DNA of 64,000 nt from the NCBI GenBank assembly GCA_963853835.1, contig OY970824.1, positions 68,156,884 through 68,220,883 of the forward strand, in the 5' to 3' direction. Below are positions 36,697 to 47,004 of this stretch, in pieces. The stretch's first letter is position 1. Every line of letters starts with the position of its first letter. The notes beneath the pieces were generated by a model. It was given only the letters and a program-made list of their open reading frames with translations. It searched no databases and was not told the DNA's origin. Made by a program: the position numbers and the translations under genes. Source of the stretch: Calendula officinalis. Taxonomy: Eukaryota > Streptophyta > Magnoliopsida > Asterales > Asteraceae.

Positions 36697-36860
36697 TTAG
36701 AAGTGGACACAAAATATGGTTAACCGGAATTGGTACCAAAACTATCTCGGAATCGTTGGTTCCTAAAATCATCAAACCGCTTTGACGGTTCCGGTTCTCA
36801 AAATTAAGAAGCCGCTACCTGTCCGGTAACCACCAGTTCCAGCACGAATAACCGTAATTT
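36697..36860. mobile_element. hAT-like fragment rich in ACCGG/CCGGT
   Basis: Contains AACCGGAATTGGTACC, GGTTCCGGTTCTC and GTCCGGTAACCACC arranged as inverted motifs, like the other hAT-like elements here. The ends are not resolved. Confidence 0.3.
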
Positions 36861-37238
36861 AACATAGACTTGTGCCAGTGAGCACGTCGGGGAGCTCGTT
36901 GTGAACTCGTCACCAATGGCACGCCCCTACTCTTCAATCGAACTCATTGGTAGCAACTCATCGACGTGGGGAAGAGTTTCTTAAACTCTTCAGTTGTTGT
37001 GGGGATGGGTAATATTTTTAAATATTTTTCATGTGAGGATGAATTAGTGATAAGTTGATGTTGGTACGATCTTACTAGTAACTCATCAGTAGGGAAGAAG
37101 CTACTGATGAATTAAAAAATGCAACGCTTAGGTGACCACTTATGCAACCAATAGGAAGCGACATTTTTATCAAATCCATATTTCCGTTACTACTTTTTGA
37201 TGATGTAATCATTTTTTTCCCTCAGATTATCTCGTCTA

Positions 37239-37582
37239 GGTTGTATTCAAGACAATTCTTAATTTTTATGTAATCCTAAGGGATAAATCTTGGCCATTAG
37301 ATCACATGTGATTGGACACACAAATCACATGTGATTGGACACACAAATCACATGTGATCGAAAGCAGCCGGTGGTGGAGATGGTGGCCGGCAGAGGTTAG
37401 CTGTGGTGGTCAACGGTGTGCAATCACATGTGATTTAATACACATGGGGTGATGGTGGTAGTGTTGATGTATTGGATCACATGTGATGGTGGTGGTGGTT
37501 GTGATTTGGAGTTGATTAATCCAAAGATTGAGATTTATTTCTTGGGACTATATGAAAATAAAGGACTACGTTAACGTTTCTC
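37239..37582. mobile_element. MULE-type MITE related to 2521-3302
   Basis: The right end, read inverted, begins GAGAAACGTTAACGTAGTCC and aligns with the left end over more than 50 bases (ATAAATCT followed by C/T AATC/GGCC). The bases TATCTCGTCTA occur directly outside both ends (37228-37238 and 37583-37593), so a duplication of 9-11 bases is likely. Internally it carries three 22-23 bp tandem units containing AATCACATGTGATTGGACAC, and more CACATGTGAT palindromes, like its relative at 2521-3302. Confidence 0.65.
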
Positions 37583-37825
37583 TATCTCGTCTACCTAAAC
37601 ACAATCAAGATAAAGATAATTGACACCTCATGAATATTAAAAATAAACATATAAATCATTACATATTAGAACAACAATTGTATGCAAAATTATAAAAATA
37701 ATATATTCGCATAAGTTGAGGAAATCTCCGTTAAAACACAATCCAAATATTGAGCAACTGATATCCAATATTTAACATGAACTCAGAAAGTATTCTCCCT
37801 ACTGCTTAAAGTTTGTATACCTTAA

Positions 37826-38010
37826 CAATAAAAAAAACCCTACAAATCTCTAACTATCCAAGGATGGTTATGTTTTAATATTTGTATATTAACTAATTAG
37901 CTTACCCTTATGACAATACAAAAAACCACCTAAAAATCTCTAACTACCCAAGGATGATTATGTTTCAATACTGGTACATTAACTAATTAGCTTATCTTTA
38001 TGCATTGTCC
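37826..38010 (+). repeat. Two-copy tandem repeat of about 88 bp
   Basis: Two successive units share AATCTCTAACTA.CCAAGGAT, ATTAACTAATTAGCTTA and CCTTATG/TCTTTATG. The second follows directly on the first, with several substitutions. Non-coding; it lies just outside the Helitron end at 38078. Confidence 0.65.
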
Positions 38011-38077
38011 TAAGGCTATGATTAGTAAATCTCTGATGATATTAGAGCAAAACATCCCCATCTTGAATATCTATCAA

Positions 38078-40520
38078 CTAGTTTCATAGCACGGCCGACT
38101 GGGTGGGCATGCTTCAAGGAGATATTAAGAAAAAGAACAAAAATATTAATACAATTTAAATGATATAACAATTCATGGTTGTAATGAACTTTTGGATACA
38201 GAATTTGATACATGAATAAATTTTACAGAAAATTTATAAATGAAATAAGACTTCTTTGCAAACAACATTTGTTGTTGAATTAGTGTAATTGTCATCTTTG
38301 TCGCAACAAATAACCTTCAATCTGTTCTTGTTCTTAACTCGTGATACAACGACATATAGTTGACCATATGAGAATACTAAGTTTTGAAGAAACAAACCAA
38401 CTTGCGACAACGTCTGACCTTGGCTTTTATTAATAGTAATAGCAAAGCAGACTTGAACAGGAAATTGCTCTGGTTCAATTTGAAAGGCATCTTGTTATCC
38501 AAAGGACTAATAACATGCGAGGGATAGCGCAAATTGTACCAACTTTGCCGCCATATATGATTTTACATTCGATTATATTTATCCCCATTCGTAATATCTA
38601 AAGTCGCGTTCCGTTGCACAATCCAACTTTCTGATCAATATTTCACATATACATTACTGGAGCGCCGATCTTTAACTTCAAGATATGTTGCGGGCCACCA
38701 GAGGCAGTTGGTGTTTTGTGATAGGTTATCTTGCCTTTGCCTTTGTCAGATTGCGTATTCATATTGACCTATTAATACAATAAAAATTCAAAACATACAA
38801 ATTAATTGTGGTATCACCAACATAAAGATCCAAAAAGAATATGAATTGTGATTTTAGCGACATAAATTTATTGAATTCTGATAATGAATTGTGATACCAT
38901 TAACATGATAATTAAAACATGATATGAATTTTGATATCACCTTATCAAACAGAAGATAAAGTTGACACTGTTGAATAATATTAACCCTTAAAACAATGTC
39001 ATACAATTTTGAGAACTTTTTTTATGGAATAAAGTGTGAAGGAGAAATGAGAACTTTTTTGTGGGACGGGGAGAGTTTTTGTTTAAAAATTTAACAGAAT
39101 ATTATTTTGTTTAAACAATATTATTTAAAAAGGATATTATTCGGTATAATATTTTGTTTCCGTCATATCAATTAGAATATTTTGTTTAAAGAATATTATT
39201 TAATAACTAATAAATAGTTGTTGAAATTTAAAGTCAAATTTTTTCAATGTGTTCCATAAAATCTCATTAAAAGAAAAGAAGAGAAGACAAAAGAATAGAA
39301 GAGGAAAGATAGAAGATAGGGAAGAAATATTTTAGTTTTTTTGTGTTCCAGAGTTAGAATGAAGAGAAAAGAAATTAACAAATTACAAATTTACCCCTAA
39401 TATGTTAATTAATAATAATATCGTATAATTAAACAAATAATATCATAATAATACGCAGTAATAAACTTCATATACTAATATTTGCAAATCATAACTTATT
39501 TTCACAGAATGATAAAATCATTCGAATCACGTTTATGCTTTACCTTTATATTTGTAATTTAATCAATTAGTTCCTTACTCAATTCTAATTAATGCGTTTG
39601 CATATCACCATTACAAACAACCAACAACGTAAACTCATAGACGTAAACTCGGCCTACTGTTTTTGCTTTATGTTTGTAATTTAGGTTCACTTTAATCGAA
39701 AACCTTGTAGTGATTCACAGCCAAATGCCCAAATGATAATAACAAATTAAAAGTGTAAGAAGTGATACATGTTTGACTGTTTGTGTTGAAGAAATAATAC
39801 AATGACAACTTCTTGCTGCTATGAATTTCCTACTCCAATTGTGTTGAAGAGGCATAGTTGAAATGTATATGTAGAGGGAGGCAAGGGTAGTTTGGTAACA
39901 TGATTTATTTAAAATTGTTGAAGATAAACTTCCGTCCACTTCTTCCCAATATTGGGAGGAAGTTTAGGAAAGAAGATTTTTAAAAAACTTCCACCATAAT
40001 CTCTTCTTTTCTCTAGCTCAAAATTCTCGGGAACACATTATTCTTTTCATTTCTTTCGAAATCATTTCTCTTCTTTCGATTTTTTAACTGGGGAACACAA
40101 CGTTTGTGTTTTAAACAGAATTACCCCAAAATAACAACTTTTTACATTATATAAAATAATTTTAAAGTGCGTAAGATGGTTATTATGAAGAATTAATGGT
40201 ATCTATTTATGGGGGATTTGTTTATTTATGAGAGGAAATAAAGCCTACATTTAATTGGTGGGGTGGGTGTGTGTGTGGGGGGGGGATACAGTTGAAATTT
40301 AAAATTCCGAAGTTGTTGCCTATAACAGTTCTTCCGAATATTCTTCCAAAAGGCTTGATTTTATGAATTGCCTAAAAGCTGTTTCGATGGTTTTGGAATA
40401 CGAAGTTGACAAGTGGCATTAATGCCCCATTACACGTCATCAAAGTGAGCCAACGGGATTGTAGGAAATAGATTAGTTGGCAAATCAAAATCAAATTAGG
40501 CCTCATATATAGGGGTTTGA
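38078..40520 (-). mobile_element. Helitron, tandem copy 1
   Basis: Read on the minus strand it begins TCAAACCCCTATATATGAGG at 40520 and ends GTGCTATGAAACTAG at 38078, followed by T: a Helitron 5' TC and 3' CTAG. It is about 2.44 kb long. It holds a decayed helicase tail near its 3' end, and otherwise AT-rich filler including a detached Stowaway end (39045-39075). No Rep endonuclease domain was seen, so it is non-autonomous. It is joined head to tail with the copy at 40521-42955. Confidence 0.8.
38262..38570 (-). pseudogene. Helitron helicase (PIF1-like) C-terminal fragment, copy 1
   Basis: On the minus strand, about 70 residues match the end of the Helitron-type PIF1 helicase: FPVQVCFAITINKSQGQT (motif V region), GQLYVVVSR (motif VI region) and KVICCDKDDNYTNSTTNVV. 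Just upstream, SPLDNKMPFKL lies in another frame, so there is a frameshift near 38490. No Walker A/B part or Rep domain precedes it. It is a relic, not an active enzyme. Confidence 0.7.
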
Positions 40521-42955
40521 TTTCATAGCACGGCCGACTGGGTGGGCATGCTTCAAGGAGATATTAAGAAAAAGAACAAAAATATTAATACAATTTAAAT
40601 GATATAACAATTCATGGTTGTAATGAACTTTTGGATACAGAATTTGATACATGAATAAATTTTACAGAAAATTTATAAATGAAATAAGACTTCTTTGCAA
40701 ACAACATTTGTTGTTGAATTAGTGTAATTGTCATCTTTGTCGCAACAAATAACCTTCAATCTGTTCTTGTTCTTAACTCGTGATACAACGACATATAGTT
40801 GACCATATGAGAATACTGAGTTTTGAAGAAACAAACCAACTTGCGACAACGTCTGACCTTGGCTTTTATTAATAGTAATAGCAAAGCAGACTTGAACAGG
40901 AAATTGCTCTGGTTCAATTTGAAAGGCATCTTGTTATCCAAAGGACTAATAACATGCGAGGGATAGCGCAAATTGTACCAACTTTGCCGCCATATATGAT
41001 TTTACATTCGATTATATTTATCCCCATTCGTAATATCTAAAGTCGCGTTCCGTTGCACAATCCAACTTTCTGATCAATATTTCACATATACATTACTGGA
41101 GCGCCGATCTTTAACTTCAAGATATGTTGCGGGCCACCAGAGGCAGTTGGTGTTTTGTGATAGGTTATCTTGCCTTTGCCTTTGTCAGATTGCGTATTCA
41201 TATTGACCTATTAATACAATAAAAATTCAAAACATACAAATTAATTGTGGTATCACCAACATAAAGATCCAAAAAGAATATGAATTGTGATTTTAGCGAC
41301 ATAAATTTATTGAATTCTGATAATGAATTGTGATACCATTAACATGATAATTAAAACATGATATGAATTTTGATATCACCTTATCAAACAGAAGATAAAG
41401 TTGACACTGTTGAATAATATTAACCCTTAAAACAATGTCATACAATTTTGAGAACTTTTTTTATGGAATAAAGTGTGAAGGAGAAATGAGAACTTTTTTG
41501 TGGGACGGGGAGAGTTTTTGTTTAAAAATTTAACAGAATATTATTTTGTTTAAACAATATTATTTAAAAAGGATATTATTCGGTATAATATTTTGTTTCC
41601 GTCATATCAATTAGAATATTTTGTTTAAAGAATATTATTTAATAACTAATAAATAGTTGTTGAAATTTAAAGTCAAATTTTTTCAATGTGTTCCATAAAA
41701 TCTCATTAAAAGAAAAGAAGAGAAGACAAAAGAATAGAAGAGGAAAGATAGAAGATAGGGAAGAAATATTTTAGTTTTTTTGTGTTCCAGAGTTAGAATG
41801 AAGAGAAAAGAAATTAACAAATTACAAATTTACCCCTAATATGTTAATTAATAATAATATCGTATAATTAAACAAATAATATCATAATAATACGCAGTAA
41901 TAAACTTCATATACTAATATTTGCAAATCATAACTTATTTTCACAGAATGATAAAATCATTCGAATCACGTTTATGCTTTACCTTTATATTTGTAATTTA
42001 ATCAATTAGTTCCTTACTCAATTCTAATTAATGCGTTTGCATATCACCATTACAAACAACCAACAACGTAAACTCATAGACGTAAACTCGGCCTACTGTT
42101 TTTGCTTTATGTTTGTAATTTAGGTTCACTTTAATCGAAAACCTTGTAGTGATTCACAGCCAAATGCCCAAATGATAATAACAAATTAAAAGTGTAAGAA
42201 GTGATACATGTTTGACTGTTTGTGTTGAAGAAATAATACAATGACAACTTCTTGCTGCTATGAATTTCCTACTCCAATTGTGTTGAAGAGGCATAGTTGA
42301 AATGTATATGTAGAGGGAGGCAAGGGTAGTTTGGTAACATGATTTATTTAAAATTGTTGAAGATAAACTTCCGTCCACTTCTTCCCAATATTGGGAGGAA
42401 GTTTAGGAAAGAAGATTTTTAAAAAACTTCCACCATAATCTCTTCTTTTCTCTAGCTCAAAATTCTCGGGAACACATTATTCTTTTCATTTCTTTCGAAA
42501 TCATTTCTCTTCTTTCGATTTTTTAACTGGGGAACACAACGTTTGTGTTTTAAACAGAATTACCCCAAAATAACAACTTTTTACATTATATAAAATAATT
42601 TTAAAGTGCGTAAGATGGTTATTATGAAGAATTAATGGTATCTATTTATGGGGGATTTGTTTATTTATGAGAGGAAATAAAGCCTACATTTAATTGGTGG
42701 GGTGGGTGTGTGGGGGGGGGATACAGTTGAAATTTAAAATTCCGAAGTTGTTGCCTATAACAGTTCTTCCGAATATTCTTCCAAAAGGCTTGATTTTATG
42801 AATTGCCTAAAAGCTGTTTCGATGGTTTTGGAATACGAAGTTGACAAGTGGCATTAATGCCCCATTACACGTCATCAAAGTGAGCCAACGGGATTGTAGG
42901 AAATAGATTAGTTGGCAAATCAAAATCAAATTAGGCCTCATATATAGGGGTTTGA
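40521..42955 (-). mobile_element. Helitron, tandem copy 2
   Basis: Nearly identical to 38078-40520: scanned side by side I saw one substitution in the helicase tail (AATACTAAG against AATACTGAG) and a 4-base difference in a GT/G run near 40270 and 42710. It begins TCAAACCCC at 42955, with an A just before it on the minus strand. At its 3' end GCTATGAAA is followed directly by the TCAAACCCC of copy 1, without CTAG. Confidence 0.8.
40701..41009 (-). pseudogene. Helitron helicase (PIF1-like) C-terminal fragment, copy 2
   Basis: Duplicate of the fragment at 38262-38570 with the same frameshift, so the frameshift predates the tandem duplication. It shows the same INKSQGQT and GQLYVVVSR motifs. 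Confidence 0.7.
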
Positions 42956-43273
42956 TTTTTGTATATAAATTAACAAAAAAGTTTCATTCAAGTTATTTAT
43001 GTGACATCTTACTTTTTCAACACAATGATACAAAAGTTATCAAGGTAAAAAAGCACATAAAAAAAAGATATTCTAAGAGTCGCACGCTCCAGTTCGTGAT
43101 CCCGACCCTAATCCTATCCATTACAAAACAATAAAAAACGTAATATAATTATTTTTAAAGCATAAAACATCCTCCTAAATTATCTTATTCAAAATTTGAA
43201 ACAATATCTTTTTTAATCATGCATAAAATACCAACTATTTTGAACAAAAAGTATTGACTAGTTTGACTAACCT

Positions 43274-46200
43274 TTATGACAGACTACTACTACTACTACT
43301 ACCATGGTCTTGGATCTGAGCAAGGGCAACAGCAATCTGAGCACCAAGAACTGCATTGTTCTTCACAAGAGCAATGTCTACATCTTATTAAGGAATTTTG
43401 TCCACCAATATTTTATAAAAACGAACAAATCTTCTTCTTTTTCTGAAAGGCGATAGAAAAGTGTAAATCTGACATATGGTTTGTATCAAAATATGGATTT
43501 CGCCCATTGATTTTTTGCATTAGTCCCTAATTTTGAGAGATGTAACACAATGATCCCTATAGCAAAATATGTCGTCAAGTTGTTAAGGTTAATGTTAGAT
43601 GTCTCAAAACTAGGGACTGTTGGTGTTACAAGTTTCAAAGTTAAAGACTAACTTTTTAATAAAAAGAAAGTCGAGGGACGAAATCCCAAAACATATTTAA
43701 TAAATTCTATCTTAGATTAAAAGGATACTTGACTGGAGTGAAGCTCCTCCAGTTAGTTCATTCACTCTAGAAAGTAAGTAAGGAGTTTCAGCACTACCAG
43801 TTATGCCCTTTTCACTAAATTCAAATTACATAAATTAATTAATTAATTATACATGCGAATAAAAAAAATATAAAAATATATTTTAATTATAAATGGTTCT
43901 TACTTAGCTTCTCTGAGTGCTGTTTGTATAGCAGACTCTATAAGGTTACCTGAAACAGAATGTTCTTTTGGTATAGGATTTGCTATTAAGATACCCGTTT
44001 TAAGATCTAGTTTCCTGTTAACCTCTGTCATCAATAAGTAAACAAAATTATAATAATAATATAATAAAATAAAGAGTAAATACACAAATGGTCCTTTAGG
44101 TTTGTATCATATTACATATTTGGTCTTTTAGTTTCATAAATTACACTCGTAGTCCTTATTTATGAAACTATTGACACGTTTGGTCCTTTACCTAAATAGA
44201 CGTTTATTTTTCCCATCAAGTATGGTCACGTGTGATGCACGAGGGGGTAAATCTGTCATTTTCCCTTTCCCTCCACCAATTTGAAACCCATAAAAACCAG
44301 TTTAGTTTGTTTGACAGGAAAAGTTAACATCCGTTTAGGTAAATGACCAAACATGTCAATAGTTTCAAAAATAAGGACCACCAGTGTAATTTATGAAACT
44401 AAAGGACCAAATATGTAATATTGTACACACCTAAAGGACCATTTGTATAATTTACTCTAAAATAAAATTAAATAAAAAATAATGAGAATACAAGTTGATG
44501 ACACTTACCAATCATACGAGCGCAGTCTTCGGGTGAATCTAGTTGGCATGGTGCCTGGTAATTTAACTTCTTAGCCAAGGGTACAATAGGTAATTATGAA
44601 TATAAATATTTTTGTTTTCATTTTGTAAATAATTTACGTATAAAATAAGACTATATAAAATATTAATACAATAATGATTGAATTATTATTTTAATAAAAA
44701 CAATTTGAAAGTTTATATATACTTGGTGTCATACCTTGCAGCCACTTTTTTCAGTATAAAAAGCAGGAAAATCATCAGTCTGGTAAGCAACAACAGATAC
44801 TCCTTCAGTTTCCTGTAACATTGGAAATTTGATACTAAGTTATTTTCCTAAAATTTAGTATTTATGTATGTTTATTATATTATGGTAATTAATAATTTAA
44901 TGGAAAACGGAAGTAACATAACCAAATACTCCAGGGTTCTGGGAATATCTAATATGGACTTTACACCCGCTGATACTACAGTTATAGCAGTTCTACCAAG
45001 CTCAGTAAGATCGGCTGATATATCCATACCTAGAACAATTTAAAAAGTCAACAGTCAACAGCTACAAACAACCAGATATATAAATTATATAAAATATAAA
45101 TGTATATTAAAAAACTTACTGCTTTCTCCATGTTTGTGAACTCCTCCTATACCTCCAGTCACAAATACAGATATGCCAACCTGAGCCAAACATGATGATT
45201 TTCATTTTTTTTTTCACATCCCCAAAAATATATTTCACTTTAATGTTTAACTATTTAAAGTACAAATTAGTAACATCAGAAATCAAAAGTGGAAATTTTG
45301 ACTTTTTTATCAACTGAAATAGCTGCAAAAAGAAAGCCCAAAGTCCCAAAAGGTTTTTCTAATGCATATAATCAGTTAATTCAAAACAATAGATGACTAT
45401 GAAATAAAATAGTTATTGTGGATAATAATTGTTTACACAAAAATCTAACAAGATTGGACAAAATGTGTTCATGGGTCAACAGGTAACCGATTTGACCCGT
45501 TAGTCAACCCCTACCTCTAGTCAATATGAATTAATCTAAAACACCCACCATTGAAGCAAAGATCATGGTTGCAGAAACAGTGGTCCCACCACTACTTTTT
45601 GTAGCCACCTACACGAGTTAAATCAAAAAAGTAATTAAACAAAAATCAGAAATCAACCAACTAAATAGTTAAAAAACTTAACCCCTTTTCTGCTCTAGGG
45701 ACCGTTGGCGATACAAATTAGGGACTAATACTATCCCTGTAATAAAAAAGAAGCCGAAGGAGGAAATCCATAATTTCATACAAACCACAGGGACGATTTG
45801 TGTAATTTATTTATTTTATTAAATTATCAAACAGAAAGGGACATATACATAGAAAAAAGCTCGATTTAAGGCACACTCACAACATATGCAATGTCCCTTC
45901 GGGAGATTTTTCGAGCATTGGTTCCTAGCTTAGCTAACCTCTCCAGATCTTCAGTACTGAGACCTGCAATAAACAAGAAAATAATTAAAAATGGTAATTA
46001 GCTAAAAAATCTTGGAATAGATAACTAAATTATACAAATAAGAAATACAAGTACATAACTCATCTAACTAACTTATTAAGGCTATTAACATATTTATGAA
46101 AATTTTACTGACAGTCTAATAATGCACTAACTACAAGTAGAAACAAGAATTAAGGATAGCATTAACACCTATGCATGGTATGCCTTCTAAAATGGCAATT

Positions 46201-46742
46201 GTAGCAGGAACAGCTCCATTTTCCCTCACTATGGCTTCCACCTCTTTTGCAGTCTCCAAATTTTGAGGATAGGGCATACCTAGCAATCAGGAACCAACTA
46301 ATTAGAATGCTAAATCACAAATACATATAGAATTACACATAAACCACAATTCTAAATCACTAAAAACATGTGAATACCATGAGATATTATGGTTGACTCA
46401 AGAGCAACAACTGCTTTCCCATTTGATAAAGCTGTAGAAACATCAGGAGAGATCTTAATTATCCCTACATTTGCATTGCCATTGCCACCATCAACACCAC
46501 CCTAATTCAATAACGAATTTGCAAATTACTCCATAACTAATCGAAAGAATCATAAAATTGACAAGTAATTTGAAGAATACAAATTAGGTCGGCCAGCAAT
46601 TGCATAAAATGGGAAGTTTAGGGCTAGAATTTGATCGTAAATTTTTTGAGGGTTGGCGAGACTTGGTTACCTTGGTGCTAGGTTTTGTAAGGTGGAAATG
46701 GCGGTGGAGGTTAGCCAGTCGTGAGAGGGCGTTAGAAGCCAT
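43274..46742 (-). CDS. PUMY: Pseudouridine-5'-phosphate glycosidase
   Basis: Twelve exons on the minus strand: 46742-46671, 46501-46378, 46279-46169, 45963-45881, 45608-45549, 45180-45120, 45029-44923, 44812-44735, 44554-44509, 44024-43904, 43814-43729 and 43377-43274. They join in frame to 350 residues, all GT-AG. Family landmarks in order: VVALESTIISHGMPYPQNLE (Glu of the active site), NGAVPATIAILEGIPCIGLS, RRDIAYVV, GGTTVSATM, VFVTGGIGGVHKHGE, SMDISADLTELG (Asp), VVSAGVKSILDIPRTLEYL (Lys that forms the Schiff base in the bacterial enzyme), NPIPKEHSVSGNLIESAI and VNELTGGASL. The enzyme splits pseudouridine 5'-phosphate to uracil and ribose 5-phosphate; in Arabidopsis it works with a pseudouridine kinase in the peroxisome. 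The N-terminus has a PTS2-like RLANLHRHF at residues 8-16. A TGA precedes the ATG in frame, fixing the start. The C-terminus ends in a Ser run coded by an AGT repeat. Confidence 0.93.
43468..43712. mobile_element. Foldback MITE in the glycosidase intron 11
   Basis: GTATCAAAATATGGATTTCG and the inverted CGAAATCCCAAAACATA mark the ends; TAGTCCCTAATTTTGAGA and TCTCAAAACTAGGGACT are inverted inside. It belongs to the same family as the copies in the TITAN9 introns and is non-coding. Confidence 0.55.
44074..44457. mobile_element. MULE-type foldback element in the glycosidase intron 9
   Basis: The ends GAGTAAAT.CACAAATGGTCC are inverted at the right side (GGACCATTTGTATAATTTACTC), and the inverted pairing continues for more than 130 bases on each side. 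The 9-mer TAAAATAAA flanks both ends exactly (44065-44073 and 44458-44466). It is 384 bp long and non-coding. Its termini match those of the larger foldback element at 49573-61494. Confidence 0.85.
45678..45826. mobile_element. Partial foldback MITE in the glycosidase intron 4
   Basis: Contains CTCTAGGGACCGTTGG, GATTTGTGTAATTTA and CATACAAACCACAGGGACGA, the right half of the family seen at 26728-26962. The left arm is missing. Confidence 0.45.
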
Positions 46743-47004
46743 TGCCGGAGCTCAATCGCCGACGTTGATTTGTGAAAAATTGCAATTGCCGTTGGGGAAG
46801 GCTTCACTACTTTGGCGTTACTTGTTTTCCTCTAGTAGTCAATGGAAGTGCAAGAGGGTGTTTGGGATCTCCTTAACTTATTCATACCAAATTTTCTCAT
46901 TAAATTATTTTTTGTTTTACTTATAAAATTATTCATATGTGAAACTCATTAATTGTTTTACTAATAATATCTATTATTTGATTTGAAAATTTGTACCGAC
47001 TAAA
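46743..47004. other. Promoter/leader side of the glycosidase gene
   Basis: Presumed 5' UTR and promoter of the minus-strand glycosidase gene; no element could be assigned. A frame on the plus strand (46600-46926) is the reverse of exon 1 and its leader and is not a gene. Confidence 0.35.

Noticed and set aside
39715..39939. Open frame of 74 codons, repeated identically at 42154-42378
   Set aside because: Its duplication is due to the Helitron tandem; no family likeness and no start context.
46600..46926. Plus-strand open frame of 108 codons
   Set aside because: It is the reverse of exon 1 and the leader of the glycosidase gene.
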